64,000 nt of DNA, taken from NCBI GenBank assembly GCA_022497155.1, contig MU385759.1, positions 310,001-374,000 of the forward strand. Direction: 5' to 3'. The translations under genes and the position numbers were made by a program. Shown piece by piece: positions 21,919 to 34,484 of the stretch; positions within the stretch are counted from its first letter, which is position 1; each line of letters opens with the position of its first letter. This DNA comes from Whalleya microplaca. Lineage: Eukaryota > Ascomycota > Sordariomycetes > Xylariales > Xylariaceae. The notes below the pieces were generated by a model. That model saw only the letters and a program-made list of their open reading frames with translations. It did no database searches and had not been told where the DNA came from.

Positions 21919-23467
21919 ATGGCCTCCATCAACGATCTCGCCACCGCGGCAACTATAGCATCGTCGGCCGTGGCACTGCAATCATCCCCCCCAACCACCA
22001 CCACCACCACCACCACACAGGAGGCTGCTGCTTCCTCCCAGCTCCCCGCACACCCGCAATCTACACCCCCACCTCCTCCTGCCCCTCCATCCACCACCGC
22101 TGCACCACCACCTCCTCCTCTCTCCCCATCCCCCGCCGGCCCGGGCGCCGAACCCCGCACCCCCGGGGCCGCGAGCGCGAGCACCATCGCAGCGGCGCCC
22201 CCATCCTCCGGCTCCGGCGCCGGCCCCGTGCTAGCCGCGCCCCAGATCTCGCCGCAGAACCCGTCGCAGGCGCAGATCCCCGCGCCGCCGGCGCCCAACA
22301 CCACGAACGCGGGGACGTCGCCGGCGCCCGAGGACGAACAGGCGGTCCACGACAACAACGACGGCCTCGCCGTCGCCAGCGCTTCTTCCGATTCCCCGCC
22401 CGCGGGAGGCGGCGACGCGATGGACGGCGTCGAGAGGGCGGCGCCGAGGCCCGTGCGCGGCGCGTTCGTGGTCTTCGAGGGCATGGATCGCGCGGGGAAG
22501 ACGACGCAGGCGAAGTTGCTGCAGCTGCGGTGCGTGGAGAGTGGGCGGGAGGTCAGGTTTATGCGGTTCCCTGGTATGTGTTGTGCTTTTGCTTGATCTT
22601 GTTGATTTAGGCGTGTGATGGTGTTGCTTCTAGGGTCGGGTTAAGGGGTGTGTGGTAAATCACTGTGTTAAGAATGCAAGGGATCGAGTTGAAAACTATA
22701 TTGATATAAGTCGTGCTGATGAAGCGAAACAGATAGGTCAACACCAATCGGCCAGATGATCGACTCGTACCTCAAGGGCGAGGCCGAGATCGAGGATCAT
22801 GTCATCCACCTGCTCTTCAGCGCCAACCGCTGGGAAGCCGAGTACGTCTCCCCCATCCACCCTATCTCCTCAATTGCATTCACCCCTAATCTAACTCTCC
22901 CGCAGCAAGAAGATCAAGGCCGAGCTCGCCGCCGGCCACACGGTCGTCAGCGACCGCTTCTACCACAGCGGGATCGTGTACAGCGCGGCCAAGAACAACA
23001 AGGCGCTCTCGCTGTCGTGGGCGAAGGCGCCCGAGGTCGGCCTGCCGCGGCCCGACGTGGTGCTCTTCCTGGACCTCGAGGAGCAGGTCGCGCGCGAGCG
23101 CGGCGGCTGGGGCGGCGAGGTCTACGAGAAGGGCGAGATGCAGCGGCGCGTGCGGGAGCTGTTCTGGGGCCTCAGCATGGGCGACCTCGGCAGCGCCGTC
23201 ACCAACAGCAACAGCAGCAGCGGCAAGACCTCGCGGCGGGATGGTGGGGGTAGTGGAGGTGGTGGTCTTGGGGAGAGGTTGGGGAATGGGGCCCGCGATG
23301 GGGGAGGCGAGGAGGGCGAGTTCCGACAGGAGGAGGAGGATATCCAGATCGTGGATGCTGATCTCGGCGTCGAGGAGCTGTCCGAGAAGGTCTGGGAGTT
23401 GGTGTTGCCGCGGGTCGAGGCGGTGGAGAGGGGCGAGGTTGGGAAGACGGTGCGGATTGTGCGGTGA
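21919..23467 (+). CDS. Thymidylate kinase (dTMP kinase) with long N-terminal extension
   Basis: Phosphorylates dTMP to dTDP for DNA synthesis (yeast Cdc8 family). Exons 21919-22573, 22733-22841 and 22906-23467 give 441 residues. The P-loop EGMDRAGKTTQ lies at about 187-197. DRSTPIGQMI is created by the first splice; NRWEADKKIKAEL spans the second. SDRFYHSGIVYSAAK is the conserved dTMP-site block. Family members are about 200-220 residues; here about 180 Pro/Ala/Thr-rich residues precede the kinase, and a Gly/Ser-rich insert lies near the C-terminus. An internal ATG at 22420 (Met168) would give a 274-residue form of more normal size. The core identification is secure; which start is used is not. 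Confidence 0.92.
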
Positions 23468-25491
23468 GGGCAAGTGAGGTGAGGTGGAGTTGCTCTATTG
23501 ATATCAGATTGTTGGATATACATAACACTTGTCAAGTTGCTCTCTCCTGTAATAATTGCTATTGCGCACTCAAGGGAATCTAGGGTGCCAATTAAGGGGC
23601 TATTTGGGAAACGGATACAAGCTTTGCATTGATCCTCCCCATTTCCCAGCTTTTGAGGATACCTAGCTTACAGTGAAGATGCACCTATTACAAGTTACGT
23701 CTCCAGGAGAAATATGCGACACGGAATTCTCCCTAATCCTTATGATGTTGGTTTGTACCTAGGGATGTTATTGGGACATTGCATAGACCACGTAGTATTT
23801 AGCGATTGACTTTTCCTCTTCCTTCCAGAGAGCAGACTTCACAGGCATCTATCTACCTAATCTAGTTGTGATTTATGCGACTTGTTTTGACTGTAGCTTG
23901 TACTGCTAGCTATATTAGGTGCAAGACTTCGACTTCGCAAATTGCTTTTTCACACTTGGCTCTCTCTCCAGGTATTACATGTACGTAGTCTCCCTACTTC
24001 AACAGTAATTGGCTGTAGTAGTTGGTTCAGCTGAAGATATAATCTACGTGTGAAATCTGCCCAGGTTGCCTCCCCTAATGACTCTCATCTCAACACCGTC
24101 TAGACCGCGACATCATGTGAGCTAGGGAGTCAAGGACTTGCATGGGGATAGCAGTCACTACACGTAATGCTGATATACCTAGCTTTGATAGGTGCAGCTC
24201 CTCGACGTTTGCTCACCTTTGATTACACGTAAGCAGGCTGGATTCCTGACCGAATCCTTTTGGGGGCTAAAGAGGATAGGACGGTGGGATTTCAGTTATG
24301 GGTTCTGGTTGGCGCGATATTATTTCCGTATTCGCCAGGTTCCAGGTTGCTACGTAAGACCTTGGTCGTAGTTCGTGCACCACGTGGCACAATCTACCTT
24401 CAGTATGAACAGGTACAGAAGTGTAAATGGAACATATTTCATCCTTCTAGACTTATATCGACTTCAAAGTGGACGTCGTGGCACGTGCTCCTAGTCGCTC
24501 TCACAACTGGTGGACCATTCATATTGTATTTGTCGGTATATGCCTGCCCATGTGTGATAATCAGTTATGATACCTAGAGCAATTCGGGCATTAACTCAGT
24601 AAATTGCGCATTATGACATAGTATTTCGGGGTTAGAATCAGCTCCCTCCCTTTAGGGCTTTGTTGATACTATGGGGTACCTTTGAAGGTGTCCTGTATGA
24701 GTGAGTATTGGGTAAGGACATTGGAAAATGAGTTTCTTCCTTGATTTGAACAATTTCCGCATCCGACGTAACACCCCAGGATGACAGAGAGGCAGATATA
24801 TTAATGGCGGGTTCTCGAGATACACAAATATGTCCGAGCAGATTCATTAGGAGAACGCTCAGTGATTGAAGGTGGGTTGTTTAATATTGCTAGTGAGTAT
24901 TGAAGTAAACCCTGACGTCTAGATCACGTAAGACAGACATACTTGTCAGCCTTACTGCCGGAATAGGCGACGCATGATTCTACTAGCCCTTGTATTGAGT
25001 TGTATAATGCTAATCATATTTCTTAACGAGCGATGTCTTACTGGGCTGAAATCTGCAGTCATCAAGTTGTGTAACATGACGAAACTGTGTGATAGGAACA
25101 CAGTATTAGTGTTACTTTCGATATGATTAGGTAACATTGAAGCTCGGCCATATCAATCTCAGGATTGGCCGTCATATCTGGGTAAATAGAATGGTGTACA
25201 CTACAGTTCAGTGGAATGCGTCAGCATGGGGAAAACCTGTTGATATGTTGGATTACGAGCTAATTGCAAGAGCCTCTTCAACGTCTCTGACACATATCCA
25301 AGTCTTTCATACTTACCACATCATGACATTTTCATGCCTGAATAGTTATTGCAACGCGTGCAATTAGCACGACCAAAGTGTTCTACTGTATATTTTTGAC
25401 GATCCCTTTTTCGAAGGCTAACTGAGTCTTTGCCTTGCGAAATTGCTGCCGAAAATTCGAAGATTTTGCGCTTATATCTCTTCGACAAGAA
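23468..25491. other. Intergenic, no gene seen
   Basis: Two kilobases of AT-leaning sequence after thymidylate kinase. A 105-codon frame at 24260-24577 and others nearby show no domain, splice context or plausible composition. I see nothing else. Confidence 0.55.
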
Positions 25492-26978
25492 ATGGCGCTT
25501 GGGGGTGACGGCCCAAGGACCCTTTCGATTATATGGGCGCTGATGGCTCTGGTTCTCCTTTGTACTATCCTCCGCGGTTATACTCGAATTATCGTGATAC
25601 GATCATATGGGATTGATGATCATGTGTATAATCTAGCCTTTGTGAGTACGCATCGCTAATGATACTGGAGCGCACTGGGTAGTAAGACCGGATTCATTCG
25701 CGCTAATATAGTCTGGGGTTAAGATTTTCCTCGTCCTCTTCACGATTTTCACCACGGTTGCGGCTGTGTACGGCTATGGCCAAAGCATGCGGAATATAAC
25801 CGTGGAAGATCAAGCACGAGTGATGCTCTGGGGCGCCGTAGGCCAGACCTTCCTTTTCTTCGGCATGGTAATCGCGAAGTGGTCGCTCGGCCTGTTCCTA
25901 CTACGTCTTGTCATCGTTCCCTGGCACAAAATGGTGATATGGGTATCAATGATTATCGTAATGGGGGCGTCTATTGCGACAGTATGCGTGTTTTGGTTAC
26001 AGGTCAATTCATCCCTCAACTTTATGTGCTTAGGGCCGTTAGATATTGACATCCCTTTTAGTATGTGCAATTTCATTCCAATCGTCGAAAGTCGCTCCAT
26101 ACCGTCCTTATTGGTACAAGGGTTCAACCTCATATTGTGGCAGAAATGGTCAAAGAGTTCTTGTCTAGGGGGGTACACTAACATCCGCAGATGTTCGCCC
26201 CCGGCCTACCTTTGGGATCGCCGAATACCCGGCGGACAATGCGACCTCGATGTAATCCCCGCGGCTACAGTCTTGAATGGTGAGATATTTACTAATATTT
26301 GCAATGTCCTTCATAATGACAACTCCATTAATACACACCATCAGTTGCTTGTGTAGTTGTCGATTTCTTGTTCGCAGTGTTCCCTTGGGTGTTCGTGTGG
26401 AAATTGCGAATGAATCGCCGAGAAAAGATAATAGTTCTTACTAGTATGAGCCTTGGTGTTATGTAAGGAGTCGCATTTTATGCTTAAGTACCTTCATATG
26501 CTTCGATCCAATAGCTAACTGAATTATGATTATCACAGCGCCGGCGCCTGTGGTATAGAAAGATCATTGAAGGTATCTGAACTATATAAGCACGAGTATC
26601 TAAGTAAGTTATCTCTAATACACGCACCGTAATATCACTAAGACACGCCTTCGCACAGTGGACAATGTCAACTTTGTCATCTGGTCAGCAGCTGAAATGG
26701 CCGTCACAATGGTTTGCATTACCATCCCGATTTGTCGCCCCCTATACAAGTCCATTTTCGACAGGTGGATTTCTCCAAAATCAAGCGGATATCAAAAGCA
26801 GAGCGATAATTCCCATGAACTACGAACATTTGGTGGCAATACAATGCCTCCCCGCGCAGACCAATATAGCTCAAATAAAGCACTTGTAGGCCATGGGGAT
26901 GACCTTGGTGTACCGGAGCATAGTGTGAAGACTTATATCACGTCGGCAGGCCGAGTGCAGAATGGAAACCCATGGTAA
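25492..26978 (+). CDS. Rhodopsin-domain (PTH11-like) membrane protein, frame conflict at one intron
   Basis: Fungal integral membrane protein of the rhodopsin-domain family. Exons: 25492-25641, 25712-26002, 26192-26279, 26357-26462, 26539-26603, 26659-26978. Joins 1-2 and 3-6 are clean, giving for example IDDHVYNLAF-SGVKIF and VDNVNFVIWSAAEMAV. Hydrophobic helices and the CSPPAYLWDR..PGGQC and VVDFLFAVFPWVF blocks fit the family. The conflict: the intron-like stretch 26003-26190, with a perfect ACTAAC branch site and CGCAG end, leaves one extra base (26191) before the in-frame TGT, so splicing breaks the frame. Left unspliced, it is open and adds 63 residues (402 total). It could be a frameshifted gene, retained intron or sequence error. 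Ligand and role are unknown. Confidence 0.6.
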
Positions 26979-27540
26979 AGCCTTGGAGAATATCACTCAG
27001 CTTGATAGGACGGACTAACTCTGATGTTTGGGACAGAGGCATCCGAGTGATAATGGGATAAGGCGTAAATACGGTAGTCCAAAAAGGAGGGTTGCATAGG
27101 GTGGTATTTTGATTTTTGGCAATTGCTGAATTCGCGGTCCAATCATCAATCAATGAAGACCGCATTCTTACTTATTTCTGTTTGACGCCCAAATACCCCA
27201 GCTTGGCACGAACCGAAGCCATGTTTTCTTCGAAGCGACCCATTGGTGCGCCTATTGTGAATGTAGGTGCGGCCGTTAGGAGTCTGCAGCGATGAACTAA
27301 TCAGTGCATGTCCAAGTCTACTAAGTCATTAATATAAAAAGCAGTATTTTCGGAAGACACTTTAAGATTCGCTGAAAGTGAATCATAGCGAATAACCCCA
27401 ATACCATATTTAAGAAGGGTAAGTTATACAGCTAATTTCTATTGCAGAGACACTGCTGAGGTAGAAAGGCCGACTAACCTAGACCAACTTCTATAAACGT
27501 TAAAGCTGTTATACATATTCTTACTACAAATCAACATCTC
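26979..27540. other. Intergenic, AT-rich
   Basis: Spacer between the rhodopsin-domain gene and the GH43 gene, containing the GH43 promoter. No domain-bearing frame. Confidence 0.5.
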
Positions 27541-29239
27541 ATGATGTTGTTTAGAAGAACGAATTTTCTTTCGGCATTATGCTTAATTTCAGTTGTGCTC
27601 GCCTATAAAGCGGTCCATGGGTCAAGCTCAGAAACAGCCACGAATACTCGAGCTGGATCGGCTGTCACACTGGCTGCGGCCTCATATACCAACCCTATCA
27701 TCTTCGAGGACCTCGCCGACTTGGATGTGTTCCGTGTGGAAAATGCATGGTACTACTCGGCATCCACTATGCACTACTCCCCTGGGGCCCCTATTCTTCG
27801 CACATACGATCTTATCAACTGGGAGTACATTGGCCATTCAGTCCCTACTCTCGAATGGTCGTCGGAGTATAATCTGACAGACGGAGGACGAGCGTATGTG
27901 CAGGGCATATGGGCCTCAACGATGCGATACCATGCGGACAACAACAAGTGGTACTGGATAGGCTGCATCGAGTTTGGAAAAACTTACGTTTACACCGCAC
28001 CAGAAGTTACAGGGCCATGGAGTCTAGCAGCCACTCTCGATACATGTTTCTATGATGCTGGCCTTCTAGTCGACGACGACGGCACTATGTACGTTGCGTA
28101 TGGCAATTCACAACTTTCGGTGGCCCAGTTATCATCGGATGGTCTCAGCATTGTCAAGACTCAGCTCGTATACTCATCCCCTGGAGACATAGGAACTCTG
28201 GAGGGGAGCCGTATGTATAAGTACAATGGGCAGTACTACATTCTCGTCACCCGTCCCGCTAGTTCCGAGTATGTCCTGAAGGCCTCCAACCCTTTCGGCA
28301 GCTACAGCATCAAGGTGCTCGCTAGCAGTCTATCACCGCCGGTTTCCGGTGGCGGGAATCCTCACCAAGGAGGGCTCGTAGACACGCCTAATGGCGAGTG
28401 GTACTACATAGCTTTCGAGGATGCCTATCCGGGCGGTCGAATTCCCGTCTTAGCCCCTATCACCTGGGGATCTGATGGCTTCCCGATTCTCACAACTGTA
28501 AACGGCGGCTGGGGTGTTTCTTACCCCGCACCAATGCCTGAGCATCCACTGCCTCTACTAGTCGGCACGGATTCGTTCGATGGGACGGCGCTAGGTCATG
28601 CGTGGGAATGGAACCACAACCCGGATATGTCTAAGTTCACCGTCCGGGATGGTCTTACTCTATATACCGCCACTGTGACAGACGATCTCTACTCTGCGAG
28701 GAACACGCTTACACACCGGATTCACGGACCCGTCTCGACGGCCACCATAGTCCTCGATACAACTAACATGGCCGACGGCGATCGGGCAGGTCTGGCTCTC
28801 TTTCGCGACCAATCAGCCTGGATAGGAGTCAGCAACAACGGTGGCACCATAACGATCGATATGGTTAATGGCGTCACCATGGACGCAAACTGGCGGACTA
28901 CTGGAACAGGGACGACTGCTGCCAGTGTGCCTGCTTCAAGTGGAAATATTTACTTACGCAGCATCGCAAACATTCAGCCTGGTTCTGACCGCACGGGCGC
29001 GTTTGAATATAGTACTGACGGGTCAAACTTTACGACTCTAGGCACGCCATTTCCGCTAACGACTGACTGGCACTACTTTATTGGATATCGCTGGGGAATC
29101 TTCAACGTAAGCGAAGGCTGTCGTTTGAGATAGATAGTCTCGGGATGAGTTGCTTGCTAATACTTATCCACAGTACGCTACGAAAGCTCTTGGTGGATCT
29201 ATCAAGGTCGCCGCTTTTACGCAGGATTTGTCTTATTGA
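27541..29239 (+). CDS. Secreted glycoside hydrolase family 43 enzyme (xylosidase/arabinofuranosidase type)
   Basis: Exon 1 (27541-29106) and a short exon 2 (29174-29239) join through a 67-nt GTAAGC...CACAG intron to give 543 residues ending TQDLSY. The N-terminus has a basic-hydrophobic signal peptide (about 1-27), so the protein is likely secreted. The five-bladed catalytic domain occupies about 48-330. Expected residues: Asp62 (general base, in ADLDVFRV), Asp172 (FYDAGLLVDDDG) and Glu221 (general acid, in LEGSRMYK). From about 345 a beta-sandwich domain of the kind found at the C-terminus of GH43 enzymes follows. It probably acts on xylan or arabinan side chains; substrate cannot be fixed from sequence. 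Confidence 0.9.
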
Positions 29240-31096
29240 CTTGTTCATTGGGGATATTAAGGGAGTTTTTTTTAAGCGGTTGAATTTCAATTGTTGTTGG
29301 CTCATTGCACATTATTCTGCCAAGCTGAGGCACAAAATTCAATGGTCCGCCATACTTAGCATAGTGTGTACCACAATTAGTAGTACGGTGCATTTGTTCT
29401 TGTTGGCCATTCCTGCATAATACGATTACGTGCATGTGAGAATTTCGGCGACTGACGTTACATGGATACATACCTAATGGATAAAGATAATGGGGTAAGC
29501 AGCAATACATGCTGCAGAAGACTGCGGCTCAAATTCTTGTAGAACAGGTCTCGACAACACCCCATTCTAGGAAGGTGCTTCACATGTAGACCTGTATAAT
29601 TCTAACTACCTCGGTACAACAAAGCCTAATGGCTAGACTGTCCCTGTAGGCCTGCCTATGCTTTACTTTTGTATTCCAACAAGTATTGATTGCTAGCAAA
29701 GCCTGTTTCTATGTTGCAAGGCTACAATCATGATACCAGAGTCAGATGAAGATACTAACTCAGGCAAAAGGATTTCTCAGGCTTGTTTATTTTGCCAAAT
29801 TCCAAATTGCTCTGTTCTTTATTTGATAGGAGCATTGAGACTTGAAATCAAAGGTACTTCACTTATCTTGAAATACGTTTAGTATAGTAGGGGCCATTAT
29901 GGGAATCGAATATTTGAAGCCGAGTATATGTCTTGTACACACAACGACGTCTTCCAAGTAGGATCTATGAAAGTTTGATATGAGGACCATAATCACCTAC
30001 CCAACCTTAATGCCCCTCCCTATCAGCAGCTTGAATGGCTAGGAACTTGACAAGCACATCTGTTATGGCTTACAATTTTGAAGTTGCGATCTGACTTACA
30101 TGATGCGAGTGTGAGGCTCAGAGAGCGTTCACCGAAAAATCGCCGTTGAGGGGCAAATAACATATAACTGGGGAACCTGTGTGTGAGGTTGGATGTGACA
30201 ATCGTAGGAAAACTATGCTACCAACAGATAGTGAAATCATGCCATATTAATGGGTCGATTACCTTCTCAAACTTCCCCTTCGCAGCAGGTAACCTCTTCG
30301 CACCATAACATCATCATTCTGATAAGGTAGCGTTAGACCCAAAGCAAAGTAATAAAATTGGCTAAGCAATAAGCCGCACTCAGGGTCCCCTGCTACTGGA
30401 TACTCCTTAACTACCATGAATTAGATATTAAGAATCAAGAACGTGTGCGATACAAGGCATCTCACTACCAATTGTATATATATCGAGGCTATCCACTGGA
30501 ACTTAAGTCAATTAATTCCTATTAACCCTGTAATCTAGTAGACGAGATGCAAAGTCATGCCATTGGAATGGATTTGAATTGTATGGAAAAGTTAGCTGCA
30601 TGCAAGCAGGGCCGCGGATCATAACACTGCTGAAAGTCTGGCAACATATGTACTTTCGTCCTCAACCCAATCAGGTTTACATGGTTTATATATGTACAAT
30701 GTAACATTAGTGTAACCTCACTGATAGCCAATGATACAGTGGGGTGAAGTTGGTGTCGCATAGCAGCCATACTATACAACAACACTTCTATGCTGGCGAA
30801 TGTGGGCTACCCCTTTTAATCTGTGATAGTTTGTTGGTATTTTCCAAAGTTACCCAAAGATTGTCCAGATCTACAATAAACGAGCCAGCCTCCAACACTC
30901 ATGTATCCAATATATATCTTCCACATTCAACCAAAATGACAATAATATATAATCAGTGTGCCCGAGAAGTCTCGCATGTCAACGACACTCTCAATAGAGA
31001 TAGACAGCAGAAAAAGGAAAGGATATGCTAACAATATAAGAAACAAAAAACAAGGTAATAAGACATAAATAAGCCCTGTAGCTGTGAACTGCCTCT
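29240..31096. other. AT-rich intergenic region, no gene seen
   Basis: Between the convergent ends of the GH43 and UbiA genes. Base composition is AT-leaning and stops are dense in all frames. Frames of 76-97 codons at 29217-29510 and 30555-31031 lack recognisable content. Confidence 0.55.
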
Positions 31097-32062
31097 TCAC
31101 CTTTTCATGACCGGCAACATGACCAAGCCCTGTATCCATAGAGACCAAAGTCTCCAAGTACGATGATCCCCCTCCTTACTCCTATCTGTAACTAAATTTC
31201 CTAGCATCGCCAATCCGCCCAAAGCAGGCCAGCACCATTCAACCCATTCTACATCCCAGAACAAACACGCTACTCCCGTCCATCCTACGACACTAAGAAC
31301 AACGAGTGCCCGGGCTGCAGAGTCTCCTATAGTAAGAGGTATTGTACGACGCCCAGCAGCTCGATCCCCTTCCATGTCCCGAAAGTCTTGAGTGTGGCTA
31401 GTTGTAGAAAATATTGCTAGAAGTATGCACAGCCAAATAACGGCATCACCCTGGCCATCAAAAATCGAGTGACCTGTGGCGACTTCCAGTGGCCCTGTAA
31501 AGAAGCAGGTAATTCCTACGCCGTTAAGCATATTCTTGAGGATTCCGTTAGACGCCCCCCCGAACTCGTTATACCAGATATGAAATGTAGTTAAAACCAC
31601 GTAAGGAATAAACCCACCCGCCGTTAGCGCAAGGACCAAGCAAAAGGGGTGCATGAAGTATAGAATATATGTTGCTTGTTGCGGAGTGAGGCGACCTGTC
31701 GGGATCGGTCTCCAAGGCTTGTTGAGAATATCCTCGGCGATAGTTTCTGGCTGCTTTTGGTTGTGGAGACAGAACAAGAATAAGTTGCTGAAAGACCACA
31801 GCAGCATGGACGGGGCTGACACCAAGACTTGGGTGATGGAAAGGGAAGGACCCATAGCAAAGCGTGGTGCTACGAAAGCATTGAGCGCACCAAATAAGAA
31901 GCTTGGGATTATTATATCCCAGATGTTACTCGCACATGCCAGATATATGGTATAGAGGTGACGTCCCAGAGACCTAGGCCAGCAGGACAACTTCTGCGTG
32001 AAATGGAATGTAGATTGAGGAGGCTCCTCTAAAGATCGCTGGACTTTGAGGGTGCTGCCCAT
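31097..32062 (-). CDS. UbiA-family membrane prenyltransferase or terpene cyclase-like protein
   Basis: Single exon, 321 residues, with about eight hydrophobic segments. UbiA enzymes use two Asp-rich motifs to bind Mg-diphosphate. The second is intact: DFRDMEGDRAAGRRTIP (Asp226, Asp229, Asp233). In the first, the INKPWRPIPSGR-type hallmark is present (LNKPWRPIPTGR, 113-124), but only Asp111 of the usual NxxxDxxxD remains; the other positions read Lys103 and Thr107. Altered first motifs are known among fungal UbiA homologues, some of which are membrane terpene cyclases rather than aromatic prenyltransferases. The activity here is undetermined. The start is the ATG of MGSTLKVQRS. Nearby genes encode a rhodopsin-domain protein and a GMC oxidoreductase. 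Confidence 0.8.
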   Translation of the reverse strand: MGSTLKVQRSLEEPPQSTFHFTQKLSCWPRSLGRHLYTIYLACASNIWDIIIPSFLFGALNAFVAPRFAMGPSLSITQVLVSAPSMLLWSFSNLFLFCLHNQKQPETIAEDILNKPWRPIPTGRLTPQQATYILYFMHPFCLVLALTAGGFIPYVVLTTFHIWYNEFGGASNGILKNMLNGVGITCFFTGPLEVATGHSIFDGQGDAVIWLCILLAIFSTTSHTQDFRDMEGDRAAGRRTIPLTIGDSAARALVVLSVVGWTGVACLFWDVEWVEWCWPALGGLAMLGNLVTDRSKEGDHRTWRLWSLWIQGLVMLPVMKR

Positions 32063-33225
32063 TATCAAAGATAGTTATCGGGGGTTCTGTATGTTTGATA
32101 TGAGAACAAGTTTGATCAAAATGAGAACGCAGCGCGAAATTACCGAATTATTTAGTAACATGAGCAATTGAAGAGGAATCAAGCAATATGTAGTTTTTCG
32201 CAGCTACTATGATTATGTATATTTATTACTGTGCCAGTAACACGCAGAGTGTCATAAGGACATGTGGACCAGACAGGCTTATCAACCAACAACTGACTGA
32301 CTCTGCATCACTAGAGCCAACGGCTTGGAGGGGTGTACTTGTGATCTTTCCGAAACATTATCAACCTGATAGCGTTGGTGACCGTTTATCCTGCAAGTCT
32401 ATCAAGTTCACTATGCGTATTTTTGCGGGGATCCAGCAGAGAATCGTAAGCATTCACGAAGTTAAGCCGCATTAAGAACCAAATAGCGCTACGCAGGAGT
32501 GAATGTAAGAACACCGGTCTGTTTACAGCAGAGTCATCATTTACCTTATGCTTCTTTGAATAAAAGAGTACTTTATCTTTATATTCAACCTTATGTTTCC
32601 ATTTTAAGCCTTCTGGTTGTTAGTTCAGTATATAGTGCTCTATCTAGGTAGGTCAGAGATCAACGCTCTTTAGTTGTTGCGCCCGGGGCGGCTTATGCTA
32701 AGTATGTCGACGCACCCAACTAGTGCCTGCTTCCTTTTGCCTCCTTTAGACCTAAGCTGCTTATTCACGTTTTCCAGAGACATGCGAAGCCACAACAGAT
32801 CTCATATCTTGTGTCCTAATATAGTAACATCTTAATAATATCTTTAGAAAAGACTACATGTTGCCCCTTGGCCTCCACTACTTCCCTGCTCCCAAAGTTG
32901 AATAATGAATCCTAGAGGAGAAATGGGAGGATGCATAGCAGCTATTAAACTGACCCTGTCATCTGCAGCACCTTTTCCAATGAAGACCTTATGATTATCT
33001 TCAATGAAGTCTAGCTAATCACAGGGTAGATTTATACTATCGTACTTACAGACTTTTAGCCCCTATATGAAGCGTTATTCCAAGAACCCTTTGCTTAAAG
33101 AATTATCCAGAGCTAATGTCAAGAAGACCACTTAGACTTTACAACTTTGCGATACTAATTGGCAACCACTAGTGATCACGGCAACACCCAAATGACCATT
33201 GCACACACTGTAATTGTAAAAGTTC
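32063..33225. other. AT-rich intergenic region
   Basis: Promoter side of the UbiA gene followed by the 3' flank of the next membrane-protein gene. No supportable frame or RNA. Confidence 0.5.
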
Positions 33226-34484
33226 CTAATTCCTAAAGTTGCCTGAGGCAAGGCCAAATCCTCCGTGGCGTGGACGACTAACTTCCCATTCTCGGGTAAT
33301 GGTGATAGTGTCCTCCTCCCCCTGATGATCATGTGAAACTCTCCTGGTATTTATGGTTGTCAAGGGTATATTATCCTCGTGCCGGACGAAGTCAACACCG
33401 TATGCATCATCGTCCAGCGGTAATCGTTTGCGGTCTCGGGCGGTTCTCACGCTCACTGACTGTACCGTGCTGCGAGGGCTTTTGTGAGCTGAGGAAAGAG
33501 GTACGTTGACGAAAAGTCTCCTAATGGCTGGCTTGATGGTCGGAAGGCAAGCATTAACCACTCCTAATGTCGGTTCTAGTATAGAGTAAACGGCGACTCC
33601 GGTGGTCGTGTAGGTCGCATCTGTAAGGTCCCATGCTAATATTGAAATAACTCTCAGCAGTGACAGAACACAAATCCTGTTTTAAAGTTGTGAGAAACAA
33701 CATACTGGTGTTTATCTGTCATAGACTTACAATATCCCGAGACTGAACATTGAGGCAATACCAAACTTCTTAAGTAGTGACACGCGCAAGCCAAACAACA
33801 TAGGCATTGGCAAGGCCACGACCCAAGCGTCGATTACGAGATTCGTGCTCCCAGCAATGAGATAGGCAAGAGTCTGGTTATAACACTCGCCGCCAGAAAT
33901 GGTTTTATCCCAGTTGTACGCAACGGGTTTACAGAGTACGAAAGCCTCAAGGAAGACGCTCAGGAAGTAGACTACCGACACTGCCATAGTTCCGTAGCAT
34001 ATGTGACAAAATCTTTTGCTAGGAAATATGACGGTGTAAAGAGACAGTATTGATAATTTAACGCTTGTGTTCGCAGCAGCCCAGAGTAATTGCCCTGGCG
34101 TGGAGAGCTTTAGTTTGCGTGTTAGTCAGGCAACATTATCTATATCAGTGACAAAGCTACTCACCTGGAGGAATAGAGTGAGGACCCATGGCCTTGTGGC
34201 CATTATCTCTTCGATGTGTACTCCTACAGCGCCTACAAAGGACTCTATTATCTCAAATTAGACCCTCGCAGTAGATGAGGATAAGAGGGGAACATACCTG
34301 CAAGGCATACGGCAACGGTGCCGATGGTAAGTACAGTAGCTATAATTGCCATGTAGTCGTTGAACTGAAGATTCATCCTTTGGATTCTCCTCGACCATAG
34401 TCGCAGCGCAAGCGCAGCGAGGGCTAAAGGTGTCATGACGAATCCTAAGATGACAACTCGAACACCGCCCGAAGAAAGAGACAT
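33226..34484 (-). CDS. Rhodopsin-domain (PTH11-like) integral membrane protein
   Basis: Four exons, 34484-34298, 34244-34165, 34107-33731 and 33676-33226, joined in frame to 364 residues. Each join restores family sequence: LAESFVGAVGVHIEEI, LFLQLSTPGQLLWAAANTSV, SLGILICVLSLLRV. Seven hydrophobic helices fill about residues 8-290. ANTSVKLSILSLY and CKPVAYNWDKT..GGEC are hallmarks of the fungal rhodopsin-domain family that includes PTH11-like receptors. A hydrophilic basic tail follows. No N-terminal CFEM domain is present. A role in sensing is typical of some family members but not shown for this one. It is divergent from the GMC oxidoreductase, with a 616-bp shared promoter. Confidence 0.85.

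Noticed and set aside
21822..22484. 220-codon minus-strand frame rich in Gly/Ala/Val
   Set aside because: It is the antisense shadow of the GC-rich low-complexity N-terminus of thymidylate kinase.
24260..24577. 105-codon plus-strand frame with two hydrophobic patches
   Set aside because: No recognisable family, poor start context and AT-rich non-coding surroundings.
31653..31955. 100-codon plus-strand frame
   Set aside because: Antisense of the well-supported UbiA-family gene.
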